Shown: positions 9,557 to 18,422 of the stretch, piece after piece
Position numbering within the stretch: position 1 is the first letter of the stretch
Layout of the letters: the number at the start of each line of letters is the position of its first letter
DNA from: Acidobacteriota bacterium
GTDB lineage: Bacteria > Acidobacteriota > Blastocatellia > Pyrinomonadales > Pyrinomonadaceae
Direction of reading: 5' to 3'
DNA: 64,000 nt
Assembly (NCBI GenBank): GCA_016718135.1
Contig: JADKEF010000017.1
Location: 310,001 to 374,000, forward strand
Program-made: the position numbers and the translations under genes
The notes under the pieces: model-generated
Told to the model about the DNA's origin: nothing
The model's database searches: none
Seen by the model: only the letters and a program-made list of their open reading frames with translations

Positions 9557-11158
9557 TTAATCCGTCACATTACACAACCCAATTATCGGCTGATGCAGCA
9601 TCGTTATCTCCGCCGAGCGGCCCATGTAGCTTCGGGCCATGGCTATGGCTTCAGTTAAATTGTCGGCGCGTTCCCAGCCGAGCATTTCGGGAACGTGGGC
9701 ATTTTCGGCACCGGCGACGATGACTTTGCCGACGTGCTGGCGGCCGTTTTCGCCCCAGTACCACATAAAGAATGCGTGCGCTCCGTGATAGGCGTTACCG
9801 CGGCGGTACATCTCGATGTATGCCGGATTGGTAGCGAATTCGCGTTCATATTTCTCGCGCAGGTAAAATGCATCACGCGACTCGGGCAGCAGACGATGGA
9901 AGAATTCGATATACGAGGGGTGAAACTTATGATCGAATTCATCAAAACACGGATGCGTAATGATCATCACGCCGCCCTTTCTCAGCAAGGGCTTGTTCCG
10001 GTACATATTAAAGTGATACCCGAGAGCCATCACCTGAACAAGGATCGGATTGAGAGCCGAATATACGTTGTAGGGCGAGATGTCCGGAATGCCCGAGATC
10101 AGGATGTCGCACTGGCCTTTTACCGGTATCTCGTACTGCTGATAGTTCTTCTCAAGAATTTTCTCGTGAACAGGCTCGGTTTTGCCAGCGTAACATGCGA
10201 TCAACTCATACTGGGCCGGAATGGCGTGGAGCATCTTGCGCCTCGCCGCACGCGGCATTTTTGAGAAGGTCTTGGCCATCACTTCCCATTTCATACGGTC
10301 CGCAAAACTGAATTCGTCCTCGTTCCGCGTCAGGATGTCATATCCCTCGGGGAACATCTTGTTGTTGATCGCCGTCTCGATGTGAAAGACCTTGCACTGC
10401 TCATCGACCAGGTGGCCGAGTCGAATGACCTTGTGATTCAAGGCGGATTTTGGCGGGTCCATGTACGAATCCGAGTCACGGATCGTCTGCGGATCGTGGT
10501 GAGCACGGAGGGATTCGTAATCGCACAGCCCTACCGCGACCGATTTGTGGCCGCCGTCCATCGGGACGAGATTGATGTTCAGATAGATCAGCAGGTCGCT
10601 CTCGATCGCACGCTTGTTGACCCGCAGCGGTTCGTTATGCCGCGTGACACCGAGCGTGACCAGATTGTCGTCGTCCTCGGCATCGTGGTTGTAATAGCGG
10701 TCGGGATAGTATTCGTTGTAGATGTCAGCACCGACCATCCGCTTCATTTCCCAGGCAGTCATCTTACGGTGCAGCGAATTTGCGATGATCAAATGCACGT
10801 CATCGACGCCATTCGCCCCGCACATATCCAGCACAACCTCAAGCATCGTCTGCCGCAGGTCAGGCGTCTGCATCGGCGGCAGCGGCAGCGAAATGTCATC
10901 CATCGCGATAGTAACCCGCATTCCAGGCTCGAGCAAAGCATAAAGCGGCTCCATCTCGATCGGATGATTTACCGCGTAACGGATAGCCGCCTCGCGGTTA
11001 GGCAACCCCTTGATCGGCGGATTCGGATAAATAACCCGCGTCCCGACCGGCAGGTCATTAATTATAAAATCCTCACCAAAAGGCATGATCCGCGGAGCGG
11101 AATCTTTGTCGATGTAAACGATCGATTCGTGTGTTTTGCGTCTAAGTTCAAGAGCCAT
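9557..11158 (-). CDS. LarA-like protein (DUF2088, lactate racemase domain)
   Basis: This 533-residue protein has the DUF2088/LarA architecture: an N-terminal domain with AMDDISLPLPP near residue 100 and ANSLHRKM near 146, then a long C-terminal domain ending in a VIVAGAENAHVP segment. Lactate racemase LarA uses a nickel-pincer nucleotide bound to lysine. The usual DxTRP-type motif is here DDISLPL, so the conserved arginine seems absent and racemase activity is not assured. No larB, larC or larE gene is in the window. There is no signal peptide, so it is cytoplasmic. It sits between the M28 peptidase (12 bp away) and the ElbD-like gene, so a role in the same pathway is possible but unproven. 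Confidence 0.8.
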   Translation of the reverse strand: MALELRRKTHESIVYIDKDSAPRIMPFGEDFIINDLPVGTRVIYPNPPIKGLPNREAAIRYAVNHPIEMEPLYALLEPGMRVTIAMDDISLPLPPMQTPDLRQTMLEVVLDMCGANGVDDVHLIIANSLHRKMTAWEMKRMVGADIYNEYYPDRYYNHDAEDDDNLVTLGVTRHNEPLRVNKRAIESDLLIYLNINLVPMDGGHKSVAVGLCDYESLRAHHDPQTIRDSDSYMDPPKSALNHKVIRLGHLVDEQCKVFHIETAINNKMFPEGYDILTRNEDEFSFADRMKWEVMAKTFSKMPRAARRKMLHAIPAQYELIACYAGKTEPVHEKILEKNYQQYEIPVKGQCDILISGIPDISPYNVYSALNPILVQVMALGYHFNMYRNKPLLRKGGVMIITHPCFDEFDHKFHPSYIEFFHRLLPESRDAFYLREKYEREFATNPAYIEMYRRGNAYHGAHAFFMWYWGENGRQHVGKVIVAGAENAHVPEMLGWERADNLTEAIAMARSYMGRSAEITMLHQPIIGLCNVTD

Positions 11159-11170
11159 GTTATTAATTAC

Positions 11171-12094
11171 CTATTTTTTGTCGAGGGCCTTTATCGCTTC
11201 AATCATCGTTTCCACCGCTTTCACGTAGAATGCTTGCGGCACCTTCTCAAAATCGTCCGTTGGCTGGTGGTAGTCTGGATGGTCTTCAACGCCGAAATAG
11301 ATGAACGGGATCTTCTCGCGATGAAACGATGCGTGATCCGATTGGTTGGTCCAGTCGTCACGGCCAAGTTTTGGGTCATCGTGACCAAGCAGTAATTTCA
11401 CGCCGGCCTTTTTTTGAGCTGCTTTCATTGCGGGTATTAGATTCGGATAAAGGAATGTTCCCGCGGCGTAAAGTTCGCCTTTGTCGCCCCGTGACACCAT
11501 GTCCAGGTTGACATTCAAGACGATCTTTTCCTTTTCAACCGGTAGATTCTGAACGAAATGTCGTGAGCCAACAAGACCTTTTTCCTCCGCATCGAAAACC
11601 GCAAAAATCAGCGAATGGGAAGGCTTATGCTTTCTAAAATACTTCGCAATGGCAAATAGTGCTGCCGTTCCCGATGCGTTGTCGTCAGCACCGTTGTATA
11701 TCTTGCCGTCTCGAATGCCGTCATGATCGTAATGGGCAGAAATGACAATGTACTTCTCAGCCGCTTTCCCTTTGATCTCGCCAACAAAATTAACTCCCTT
11801 GAGTTTCAAAGTTGAACGGCGAAGTGAAAACTCGAATTCCTGCTTAAAAGTTGAACCAAACGGTAGTACGCCCGACTCCCTCAACCTATTTTCTACAAAA
11901 TCCCGAGCTTTCTGCATCGACGGCAGGTCAGCCGAACGGCCTTCCATTTCGTCCGACGAAAGCTGTTTGAGATCTTGGATGAGCTTGGTCGCATCAAAAA
12001 GTTTCGAGGAAGGTGCGTTCGCCGAACTGCCTTGAGCGATCAGGCAAGACGCTGAAAAGAGAACAACTAAGAAGAACTTTAGAAACTGTCTCAT
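11171..12094 (-). CDS. Secreted M28 family zinc aminopeptidase
   Basis: A 307-residue protein with a signal peptide (MRQFLKFFLVVLFSASCLIAQ; the Cys could also make it a lipoprotein). M28 zinc ligands are visible in order: HYDHDG near 120, NGADDNASG near 136, DAEEKGLVGS near 168, NLDMVSRGD near 196 and a C-terminal DHPDYHQPTDD near 277. Family members remove N-terminal residues from peptides outside the cytoplasm. It lies between the HAD-IB gene (12-bp gap) and the LarA-like gene, all on the minus strand, so co-transcription is likely, although the peptidase has no obvious link to lipid chemistry. Confidence 0.92.
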   Translation of the reverse strand: MRQFLKFFLVVLFSASCLIAQGSSANAPSSKLFDATKLIQDLKQLSSDEMEGRSADLPSMQKARDFVENRLRESGVLPFGSTFKQEFEFSLRRSTLKLKGVNFVGEIKGKAAEKYIVISAHYDHDGIRDGKIYNGADDNASGTAALFAIAKYFRKHKPSHSLIFAVFDAEEKGLVGSRHFVQNLPVEKEKIVLNVNLDMVSRGDKGELYAAGTFLYPNLIPAMKAAQKKAGVKLLLGHDDPKLGRDDWTNQSDHASFHREKIPFIYFGVEDHPDYHQPTDDFEKVPQAFYVKAVETMIEAIKALDKK

Positions 12095-12106
12095 AAAAAC
12101 TACAGA

Positions 12107-12781
12107 CTACTTAAGGTCGACCACCGCCCAGTCATGCTGCAAGGCCGCCTGCTTCAATCGAAAATCCGGACAAACCGCAACCGGATGTCCAACTATTGAA
12201 AGCATCGGCAGATCCGAAATACTATCGGAATAAGCGTATGAATCGGAGAGATTAATATTCTCGCGTTCGGCATATTCGCGTATCCATTGAGCTTTTGTTG
12301 CCGAGGCCATTACAGGTGGCAGGACGCGGCCGGTGGCGTAGCCGTTGACGAATTCGAGGCGGTTGGCTACGTAGTCGTCGATGCCGAGGTGATCCATTAA
12401 CTTGGCGATCGTGAAGTCGAGTGCTCCGGTGAGCACGATCTGACGTTGGCCGATCTTCCTGCCGGAGGCGATGAGGTCGAATGTGCCGGGGAAGATCGCG
12501 GGCTTTAGGACTTCCTCAAAAAGCTCATCGGAAAAATACCGCAGCCGGTCCTGTGAAAAGCCTGAATAGCTCTTGAAGAACACCTCGTTAAATACGTTTC
12601 GCGAATACAGATCAGTGATACCAAAGAACGGCAATTTCGCGAGCGTGCCGACCGACTTTTTCGCGGTTTGCCACAGGCCCTGCTGCCGCTTGGCGTAAAA
12701 GGCGAGCGTGTGTACCAGATTTGTGCTGACCAGCGTCCCTTCGAGATCGTAAAATGCGGCTGGTTGTCCGTTTTTATTCAT
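12107..12781 (-). CDS. HAD superfamily subfamily IB phosphatase
   Basis: A 224-residue HAD-IB protein of phosphoserine-phosphatase type. Motif I is FYDLEGTL with the nucleophile Asp at 12. The +2 residue, usually Asp, is Glu14. Motif II (VLTGALDF, near 116) and motif III/IV (SDSYAYSDSISDLPML, near 181-195) are present. HAD-IB proteins hydrolyse small phosphate esters and in some lineages accompany acyltransferases in lipid synthesis. It is the first gene of the minus-strand series leading to the ElbD-like gene and is divergent from the TPR gene at 12869. The substrate is unknown. Confidence 0.85.
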   Translation of the reverse strand: MNKNGQPAAFYDLEGTLVSTNLVHTLAFYAKRQQGLWQTAKKSVGTLAKLPFFGITDLYSRNVFNEVFFKSYSGFSQDRLRYFSDELFEEVLKPAIFPGTFDLIASGRKIGQRQIVLTGALDFTIAKLMDHLGIDDYVANRLEFVNGYATGRVLPPVMASATKAQWIREYAERENINLSDSYAYSDSISDLPMLSIVGHPVAVCPDFRLKQAALQHDWAVVDLK

Positions 12782-12868
12782 TCCGGCTTTGTGTTATTTT
12801 ATTCAAAAATCCAAATTCTTAATTGTCGATTGGCGACAATCATATCACGTTCAGAGGCATTTTACGTC

Positions 12869-13654
12869 ATGAAGTACAGCAAGCCCGCAATTTTTATCGG
12901 AATTGTAATTACATTGTGCTTACAATTTGCATGTGCTGAGGCCGACGCTATAGAACCGGAGCGTCCATCGGTCAGTTCTGAGACAATTTCAACGTCGCTC
13001 ACTCAGTCCGAAGCCCTTTTCAAACAACGCGACGACATCGCCAAGCTTCGCGAGGCGATAACGGTTCTCCGAAAAGCTCGCGACCCTCGCCAACGAAACT
13101 TTGAGGTGGAGTGGAAGTTCGCAAGGCTGAATTATTTCCTCGGCACACAGTCAACCGACGAGAAAGAAGCGAATAAAGCTTTCGAGGAAGGACGCGATGC
13201 CGGCAAGATCGCTTCGACTCTCGAACCTCAAAAAGCTGATGGCCATTTCTGGTACGGCGCTAGTCTCGGCGAACTTTCGCGAAAGAATATGCTAACGGTT
13301 GGCCTTAAATCGATCGACCTTGTACGCGGTGCGATGCAAAAGGTAGTTGAAATACAGCCCAATTATCAAAATACCAGTGCCTACGACGTTCTCGGCCAGA
13401 TCGAGCTCGAGACGCGGCTCTATGGCGGCAAGGCTGAAAAGGCAGTCGAGCTCCTCGAAAAAGGTCTTGAGAACGAGAAAGACAACATGAACCTGCACCT
13501 ACACCTTGCTGAGGCATATCTCGCCGTCAGGAAGGAAGGCGAAGCTCGAAAGCAGCTCGATAAGGTCCTGAGCATGAAGCATAACCCTGATTTTCTGATC
13601 GAATGTCGAGAAGCGGTCGAAAAAGCGAAAAAGTTGTTAGCTACTAAGTTTTAA
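12869..13654 (+). CDS. Secreted tetratricopeptide-like protein
   Basis: The 261-residue product starts at ATG 12869, which begins a hydrophobic signal (MKYSKPAIFIGIVITLCLQFAC). An upstream in-frame extension overlaps the HAD gene and is unlikely. A cysteine after the hydrophobic stretch might be lipidated, though the lipobox is poor. The rest is helical with TPR-like repeats, clearest at 175-250 (AVELLEKGLENEKDNMNLHL, then AYLAVRKEGEARKQLDKVL). TPR proteins act as scaffolds. No partner can be named. coaD starts 26 bp downstream on the same strand. Confidence 0.8.
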   Translation: MKYSKPAIFIGIVITLCLQFACAEADAIEPERPSVSSETISTSLTQSEALFKQRDDIAKLREAITVLRKARDPRQRNFEVEWKFARLNYFLGTQSTDEKEANKAFEEGRDAGKIASTLEPQKADGHFWYGASLGELSRKNMLTVGLKSIDLVRGAMQKVVEIQPNYQNTSAYDVLGQIELETRLYGGKAEKAVELLEKGLENEKDNMNLHLHLAEAYLAVRKEGEARKQLDKVLSMKHNPDFLIECREAVEKAKKLLATKF

Positions 13655-13680
13655 GGCCGATGCAAGCTACAATTCTAAGA

Positions 13681-14172
13681 ATGCGACGTGCCATATTTCC
13701 AGGTTCATTCGACCCGCTTACAAACGGACACCTCGACATCATCAAGCGCTCGGCTCCGCTGTTTGACGAGATGATCGTCGCGGTTCTCAACAACGCCGAC
13801 AAGCACCCGATGTTCTCGGTCGAAGAACGCTGCGAAATGATCGGCGAGGTTCTGCCGCTGGTCGAGACAGATGGATGCAAGATGCGTGTCGAGAGTTTTT
13901 CAGGACTGACCGCAGATTTCGCCCGAAAAAGCGAAGCAACCGCGATCGTCCGCGGCATTCGTGCCGTCAGTGATTACGAATACGAGCTCCGCATGGCATT
14001 GATGAACCGCCGCCTCGAGCCAACCATTGAAACGGTATTCCTCATGGCAGGCGAAGAATACAGTTACGTGTCTTCGACGCTGATGAAACAGGTTTTCGAA
14101 CTCGGCGGACGCGTCGAGGGATTGATCCCGGCGATCGTTGAAAAGCGCATGCGGGACAAACTTAGAAATTAG
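13681..14172 (+). CDS. coaD: Phosphopantetheine adenylyltransferase
   Basis: This enzyme joins 4'-phosphopantetheine and ATP to make dephospho-CoA, the fourth step of CoA synthesis. From ATG 13681 the 163-residue protein has the family start RRAIFPGSFDPLTNGHLDII, with the nucleotidyl-transfer motif TNGH. It also shows VRGIRAVSDYEYE near 100 and SSTLMKQV near 128. Length is normal. A codon seven positions upstream (13660) is in frame but adds residues unlike the family. The carrier domain in the ElbD-like enzyme depends on CoA for its prosthetic group, but the proximity is probably chance. Confidence 0.97.
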   Translation: MRRAIFPGSFDPLTNGHLDIIKRSAPLFDEMIVAVLNNADKHPMFSVEERCEMIGEVLPLVETDGCKMRVESFSGLTADFARKSEATAIVRGIRAVSDYEYELRMALMNRRLEPTIETVFLMAGEEYSYVSSTLMKQVFELGGRVEGLIPAIVEKRMRDKLRN

Positions 14173-14173
14173 C

Positions 14174-14273
14174 CACAGAGAGCACAGAGTTCACAGAGAA
14201 AACGTATTTCTTGATCACATCATTCCGTCTATGACTCTCCTCTGTGCTCTCGGTGAACTCTGTGGCAAAATGC
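14174..14273. repeat. Intergenic inverted repeat of the CACAGAG type
   Basis: The gap between coaD and the aminotransferase holds GCCACAGAGAGCACAGAGTT at the left and a matching inverted block ending CTCTGTGGC at the right (about 14240-14270). The right block lies a few bases before the aminotransferase start at 14278, so the repeat may also form part of its leader. Confidence 0.65.
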
Positions 14274-14277
14274 TTTT

Positions 14278-15477
14278 ATGACCTTCCCTGTTTCAAAACA
14301 CGTTGCCGCGATGCGAGGTTCCTCGACGCTTATTGCGGCGGCCGCTGCGGCAGATATGCGTGAGCGAGGTATCGATGTGATCGATATGTCGGTCGGCGAA
14401 CCCGACTTTGACACGCCTGAATTTATTAAGCAGTACGCCTGGGAAGGCCTGAAGAAAGGCCTGACGAAATACACCGCAACCGCCGGAATGGCGGATTACC
14501 GCTCGGCCATTGTTGAGTTTTACGCCTCGCGATTTGGTGCTGATATCAAGGTTGCCGAGGTTGCCGCTTCGTGCGGCGGCAAACAGGCATTGTTCAATGC
14601 TGCGTGTACGCTGCTGAATCCGGGTGACGACGTTCTGATACCCAAGCCATACTGGGTCACCTTTCCTGAGATCGTGACATTCTGCGGAGCGAACAGCGTT
14701 TTTATCGAGACCGAACAAACCGACTTCATCCTCACCGCCGACCAGGTCGCGGCGGCGATCACCGATAAGACCAAACTCCTGATCATCAACAGCCCGAGCA
14801 ATCCGTCCGGCCGGGTTATTCCACCGGACGAAATGCGCCGGATCGTAGAAGTGTGTGCGGCACGCGGGGTTTATGTGATGACGGACGAGTGTTATTTGTT
14901 CTTCGCGTATCCGCCCGCCGAGCCATTTTCGCTCGCCTCTCTGCCGGACGAGCTTAGGGAATACGTCTGCGTTGCCGGAAGCTTTTCGAAAACCTACGCG
15001 ATGACCGGCTGGCGTGCCGGCTATACCATCGCAAACGAGGCTTGGACCAAAGCGATGGTCAAACTTCAAAGCCACTCAGCAACGCACCCAACATCGTTTG
15101 TCCAATACGCCTGTGCAAAGGCCTTGCGAAACCAAGACGAGACGATGGCCGCCGTATCGGCGATGACTGCCGAATACGAACGCCGTCGAAACTGGCTCAT
15201 TCCGGCACTGAATGAGGTCAACGGATTCAAGTGCGCCATGCCGGAAGGTGCGTTTTATGCTTTTGTAGATGTGCGTGGATTGCTTGGTGCTGAATTCACT
15301 GCTTCGGCCGATGTAGCAGACAAATTGTTACGAGATGCTCACATCGTTGTAACCGACGGAGCCGGTTTCGGAGCCGATGGCTTCTTGCGCTTTTCGTATG
15401 CGACTTCGCTGGAGAATCTCGAGAGGGCTGTCGATGCTATGAAACTCATGTTCGGAGTGAAAGCAGTTCCGGCATGA
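14278..15477 (+). CDS. PLP-dependent aminotransferase, class I (aspartate aminotransferase type)
   Basis: This 399-residue protein belongs to fold-type I aminotransferases. It has DMSVGEPDFDTPEF near 37, SPSNPSGRVI near 176, DECYLFF near 203 and the PLP-lysine motif SFSKTYAMTGWRAGY near 237-251. It most likely moves an amino group between aspartate (or a related amino acid) and 2-oxoglutarate in the cytoplasm. Exact specificity is not readable from motifs. Its TGA stop directly abuts the stop of the convergent VOC gene, sharing the hexamer TGATCA, so no room remains for a conventional terminator. Confidence 0.92.
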   Translation: MTFPVSKHVAAMRGSSTLIAAAAAADMRERGIDVIDMSVGEPDFDTPEFIKQYAWEGLKKGLTKYTATAGMADYRSAIVEFYASRFGADIKVAEVAASCGGKQALFNAACTLLNPGDDVLIPKPYWVTFPEIVTFCGANSVFIETEQTDFILTADQVAAAITDKTKLLIINSPSNPSGRVIPPDEMRRIVEVCAARGVYVMTDECYLFFAYPPAEPFSLASLPDELREYVCVAGSFSKTYAMTGWRAGYTIANEAWTKAMVKLQSHSATHPTSFVQYACAKALRNQDETMAAVSAMTAEYERRRNWLIPALNEVNGFKCAMPEGAFYAFVDVRGLLGAEFTASADVADKLLRDAHIVVTDGAGFGADGFLRFSYATSLENLERAVDAMKLMFGVKAVPA

Positions 15478-15858
15478 TCACTCGCCAAAGACGAGTTGAA
15501 ACCCATTACAATCCCTGATCGTTATCTCAACGCAATCGTAGATTCGCTTGATCGGCCCTTCGACTATCTCGACTCCCGCGGCAAGAAACTCGGTGAGCAG
15601 TTCGTTGATAGCCGAAACAAAGATATACGCATCGGTGCCTAGGCCGTGACGTACGTCTTCATTGGTTTGAGTTTGGTCCCCGTCGGACTTGCCAAAGTGT
15701 ATTTCCGCATTACCGCGCCGTACCATCGCGTAAACCGGCGGCTCGGCGAAGAATCCTAAGATCTCAAATCCAAGCTTGTCACGATAATATTCGGCAGTTC
15801 CTACAACGTCGGTTACGACAAATTGTGGAGCCAGTCCGGTAAATTCACACTTCGCCAT
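15478..15858 (-). CDS. VOC (glyoxalase/bleomycin-resistance) family protein
   Basis: A 126-residue single-module vicinal-oxygen-chelate protein. It reads LAPQFVVTDVVGTAEYYRDKLGF at the N-terminus and ends DCNGFQLVFGE, which carries the usual metal-ligand Glu. An IHFGK segment near 53 supplies the likely His ligand. VOC proteins bind a metal and handle very different substrates. It starts 2 bp after the ABC ATPase stop, so it is the last gene of the nucleoside-uptake unit, in the place where a permease would be expected. Confidence 0.87.
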   Translation of the reverse strand: MAKCEFTGLAPQFVVTDVVGTAEYYRDKLGFEILGFFAEPPVYAMVRRGNAEIHFGKSDGDQTQTNEDVRHGLGTDAYIFVSAINELLTEFLAAGVEIVEGPIKRIYDCVEITIRDCNGFQLVFGE

Positions 15859-15860
15859 CG

Positions 15861-17357
15861 CTATTCACCGCCGGTCATCAATAATCCGATGTCTTCGGTC
15901 GAGGCTGTCTTTGGGTCGACCTCGCCGACGATCTTACCCTCGCGGATGATAAGCAGGCGGTCGGCGAGTGCCGTAACTTCCTCTAATTCGGCAGATACAA
16001 GCAAAACGGCGGAACCGGCATCGCGGAGGCCGATGAGTTTCTTATGTATGAATTCGATCGCTCCGATGTCCACGCCGCGGGTTGGTTGAGACACGAGAAG
16101 TAGTTTTGGCTTCAGGCCGAATTCGCGGCCGATGATCAGTTTTTGCTGATTGCCGCCGGAGAGCGATTTCGCTGGTTGAGAAGAATCGCCGGGACGAACA
16201 TCGAAATTGTCGATTATCTCGCCGCAGCGTTTACCGATCGCGGCGGCACTCATGAGTCCGCTCGAAGCTGTGATCGGCGGTCGGTAGTGAACCCCTAAGA
16301 TCGAATTCTCGGTGAGTGCAGAACTAAGTAAAAGGCCGCGTTTGTGCCGATCCTCGGGAATGTGTGCGATACCAAGTTCCTTCAATTCCCTCGCGGAACA
16401 ATTCGTCACATCCTTACCGTCAAATTCAATGCTTCCACCACTCGGCTTAGCCAAACCGGCGAGAGCTTCGATAAGTTCGGTCTGTCCGTTGCCCTCGATA
16501 CCTGCGACACCAACGATCTCGCCCGCCTTAACAGAGAACGAAACTCCGTTGAGCGACGCTCCGTGTTTGCCGCCGACACGCAGATCTTTGACCTCAAGCA
16601 CGGTGGCCGTGGGCGAAGCATCAGTCTTTTCGACACGAAGCAAAACATCGCGTCCAACTATCATTCGAGCCAGATCTTTCGCACTAGTTTCAGCGGTTTG
16701 TACATGACCGACCGTCTTTCCGTCGCGCATCACGGTAACTTCGTCCGAGATAGCGAGCACCTCGTCGAGTTTGTGCGTGATGATGATGATCGTCTTGCCC
16801 TGCTCCTTCATCCTGCGAAGGATCCCGAAAAATTCTTCCACTTCCTGCGGCGAAAGCACGGCTGTCGGCTCATCGAGGATCAGAGTATCAGCATTTCGGT
16901 AGAGAGCTTTGAGCAGTTCGACGCGTTGCTGTTGGCCGACTGATAGATCTTCGATAACGGAACGAGGATTTACGCCGAGTTTTAGTTCGTCAGAAAGTGT
17001 CTGAATTTCGGCGTTGGCCTTCTCAAGATCAAGGCTTGCCGCCGAGCCGGTCTCAGCCCCAAGCACAATATTCTCAGCCGCCGTCATCGTATCGACGAGC
17101 ATAAAATGCTGATGCACCATGCCGATCCCAAGCGCGATAGCATCATGCGGATTCTTGATCGTCACCGCATTTCCATTAAGAATGATCTCGCCGCCATCCG
17201 GCGTGTAAAAACCATAGACGATCTTCATCGCCGTCGATTTCCCAGCCCCATTCTCGCCAACGATCGCATGGATCGTGCCCTTATGAACGGTCAGCGAAAC
17301 GTCGTCGTTAGCAACGCAATCACCGAATGCCTTTTTGATATTTTTCAGTTCAAGCAT
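15861..17357 (-). CDS. Nucleoside/sugar-type ABC importer ATPase, two nucleotide-binding domains
   Basis: The 498-residue protein has two ABC domains. The first has Walker A GENGAGKST near 34, signature LSVGQQQRVELL near 139 and Walker B LILDEPT. The second has the signature LSGGNQQKLIIGREF near 390 and a degenerate second Walker A (GIEGNGQTEL), the pattern of the RbsA/YufO class. With the BMP lipoprotein encoded just upstream (3-bp gap) it would power uptake of nucleosides. Unlike related operons, no permease gene follows in this window. Confidence 0.93.
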   Translation of the reverse strand: MLELKNIKKAFGDCVANDDVSLTVHKGTIHAIVGENGAGKSTAMKIVYGFYTPDGGEIILNGNAVTIKNPHDAIALGIGMVHQHFMLVDTMTAAENIVLGAETGSAASLDLEKANAEIQTLSDELKLGVNPRSVIEDLSVGQQQRVELLKALYRNADTLILDEPTAVLSPQEVEEFFGILRRMKEQGKTIIIITHKLDEVLAISDEVTVMRDGKTVGHVQTAETSAKDLARMIVGRDVLLRVEKTDASPTATVLEVKDLRVGGKHGASLNGVSFSVKAGEIVGVAGIEGNGQTELIEALAGLAKPSGGSIEFDGKDVTNCSARELKELGIAHIPEDRHKRGLLLSSALTENSILGVHYRPPITASSGLMSAAAIGKRCGEIIDNFDVRPGDSSQPAKSLSGGNQQKLIIGREFGLKPKLLLVSQPTRGVDIGAIEFIHKKLIGLRDAGSAVLLVSAELEEVTALADRLLIIREGKIVGEVDPKTASTEDIGLLMTGGE

Positions 17358-17360
17358 GGT

Positions 17361-18416
17361 CTAATTCGCCATCGCATCCGTAACCTTGATCTCGCCCGTA
17401 CCGATCTTTGTTCTGGCCTCTTCGACTTTCTTGATGACATCGGCAGGGATCAGAGCCTTGTTGAAATCGTCCATCGCGTAAGCGACGCCGTCTTTATCGA
17501 GGCCGAAGACGTGAAAGCCGCCGCTGAATTTTCCGGCGAGGATCTCTTTCACCACGTCATAAACCGCGTTATCGACGCGTTTTACCATTGAGGTAAGGAC
17601 GAAGCCGGGCTTGACGCCGTTCTGGTTGGAATCGACACCGATGACAAATTTATTTGCCTCGCCCTGCGCATTTTTGCCGTACTGTTCAACCGCGTCAAAG
17701 GCTCCGAGGCCGGAATTTCCGGCGGCGGTGAAGATTACGTCAGCACCTTTCTCGATCTGTGCGAGCGAGAGTTCTTTGCCTTTGCCAGGGTTGTTCCAGG
17801 CGCTGTCACTGACGCCGACGAAATTCTCAACGACCTTGATCTGGGGATTTACTGACCTTGCACCTTCGGCGTAACCAGTTTTGAATCTATGGATCAGCGG
17901 AATATCCATGCCGCCGAGGAAGCCGATCGTTCCGGTCTTCGATTTCGAAGCAGCGATCATTCCCACTAGATACGAACCTTCGTGCTCACGGAAAACGAGC
18001 GACGCGACGTTTTTGAGCGGAGTCTTGCCGTCGGCTTCAAAGATAACGCCGTCGACGATCGCGAATTTGTTGTTTGGGTAGTCGAGAGCGACCTTTTGCA
18101 TGATCGGGCCTTGGGCAAAGCCAACGCCGATCACAAGATCGAAATTCTTCTCGGCAAACGCACGCATCGCCGGTTCGATCGAGGTCGGATTACCAGGCTC
18201 GACGTCGTAGAGACAAATGTCGAGGTCTTTCTCGGCACGTTTGACGCCTTCCCACGCCGCGGCGTTGAACGAGCGGTCATTCTTGCCGCCAATGTCGAAA
18301 ACGATGCCGACCTTTGCCTTACAGCCCTCGCGTCTCGCCTCAGTCCGTTGCATACAAGACGCGGCGAAAATCGCCACAAAGACGATCGCGAGTCCCGATA
18401 AATTTCTTCTGCTCAT
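17361..18416 (-). CDS. BMP family nucleoside-binding lipoprotein
   Basis: A 351-residue substrate-binding protein of the BmpA/PnrA/Med family. The signal peptide ends in the lipobox AASC near residue 21. The mature part shows VGIVFDIGGKNDRSFN, GVKRAEKDLDI, IGFLGGMDIPLIHRFKTGY and FTAAGNSGLGAFDA, all typical of this nucleoside-binding family. It should capture purine or pyrimidine nucleosides at the cell surface and pass them to an ABC importer. It lies 6 bp downstream of the phosphorylase, which can split the imported nucleoside. Confidence 0.93.
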   Translation of the reverse strand: MSRRNLSGLAIVFVAIFAASCMQRTEARREGCKAKVGIVFDIGGKNDRSFNAAAWEGVKRAEKDLDICLYDVEPGNPTSIEPAMRAFAEKNFDLVIGVGFAQGPIMQKVALDYPNNKFAIVDGVIFEADGKTPLKNVASLVFREHEGSYLVGMIAASKSKTGTIGFLGGMDIPLIHRFKTGYAEGARSVNPQIKVVENFVGVSDSAWNNPGKGKELSLAQIEKGADVIFTAAGNSGLGAFDAVEQYGKNAQGEANKFVIGVDSNQNGVKPGFVLTSMVKRVDNAVYDVVKEILAGKFSGGFHVFGLDKDGVAYAMDDFNKALIPADVIKKVEEARTKIGTGEIKVTDAMAN

Positions 18417-18422
18417 AAGAGT

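Noticed and set aside
10382..11395. A 337-residue plus-strand open frame opposite the LarA-like gene
   Set aside because: The minus strand carries recognised homology; the plus frame is rich in Arg/His/Val with no motif.
14293..15075. A 260-residue minus-strand frame opposite the aminotransferase
   Set aside because: Shadow of a well-recognised aminotransferase gene.
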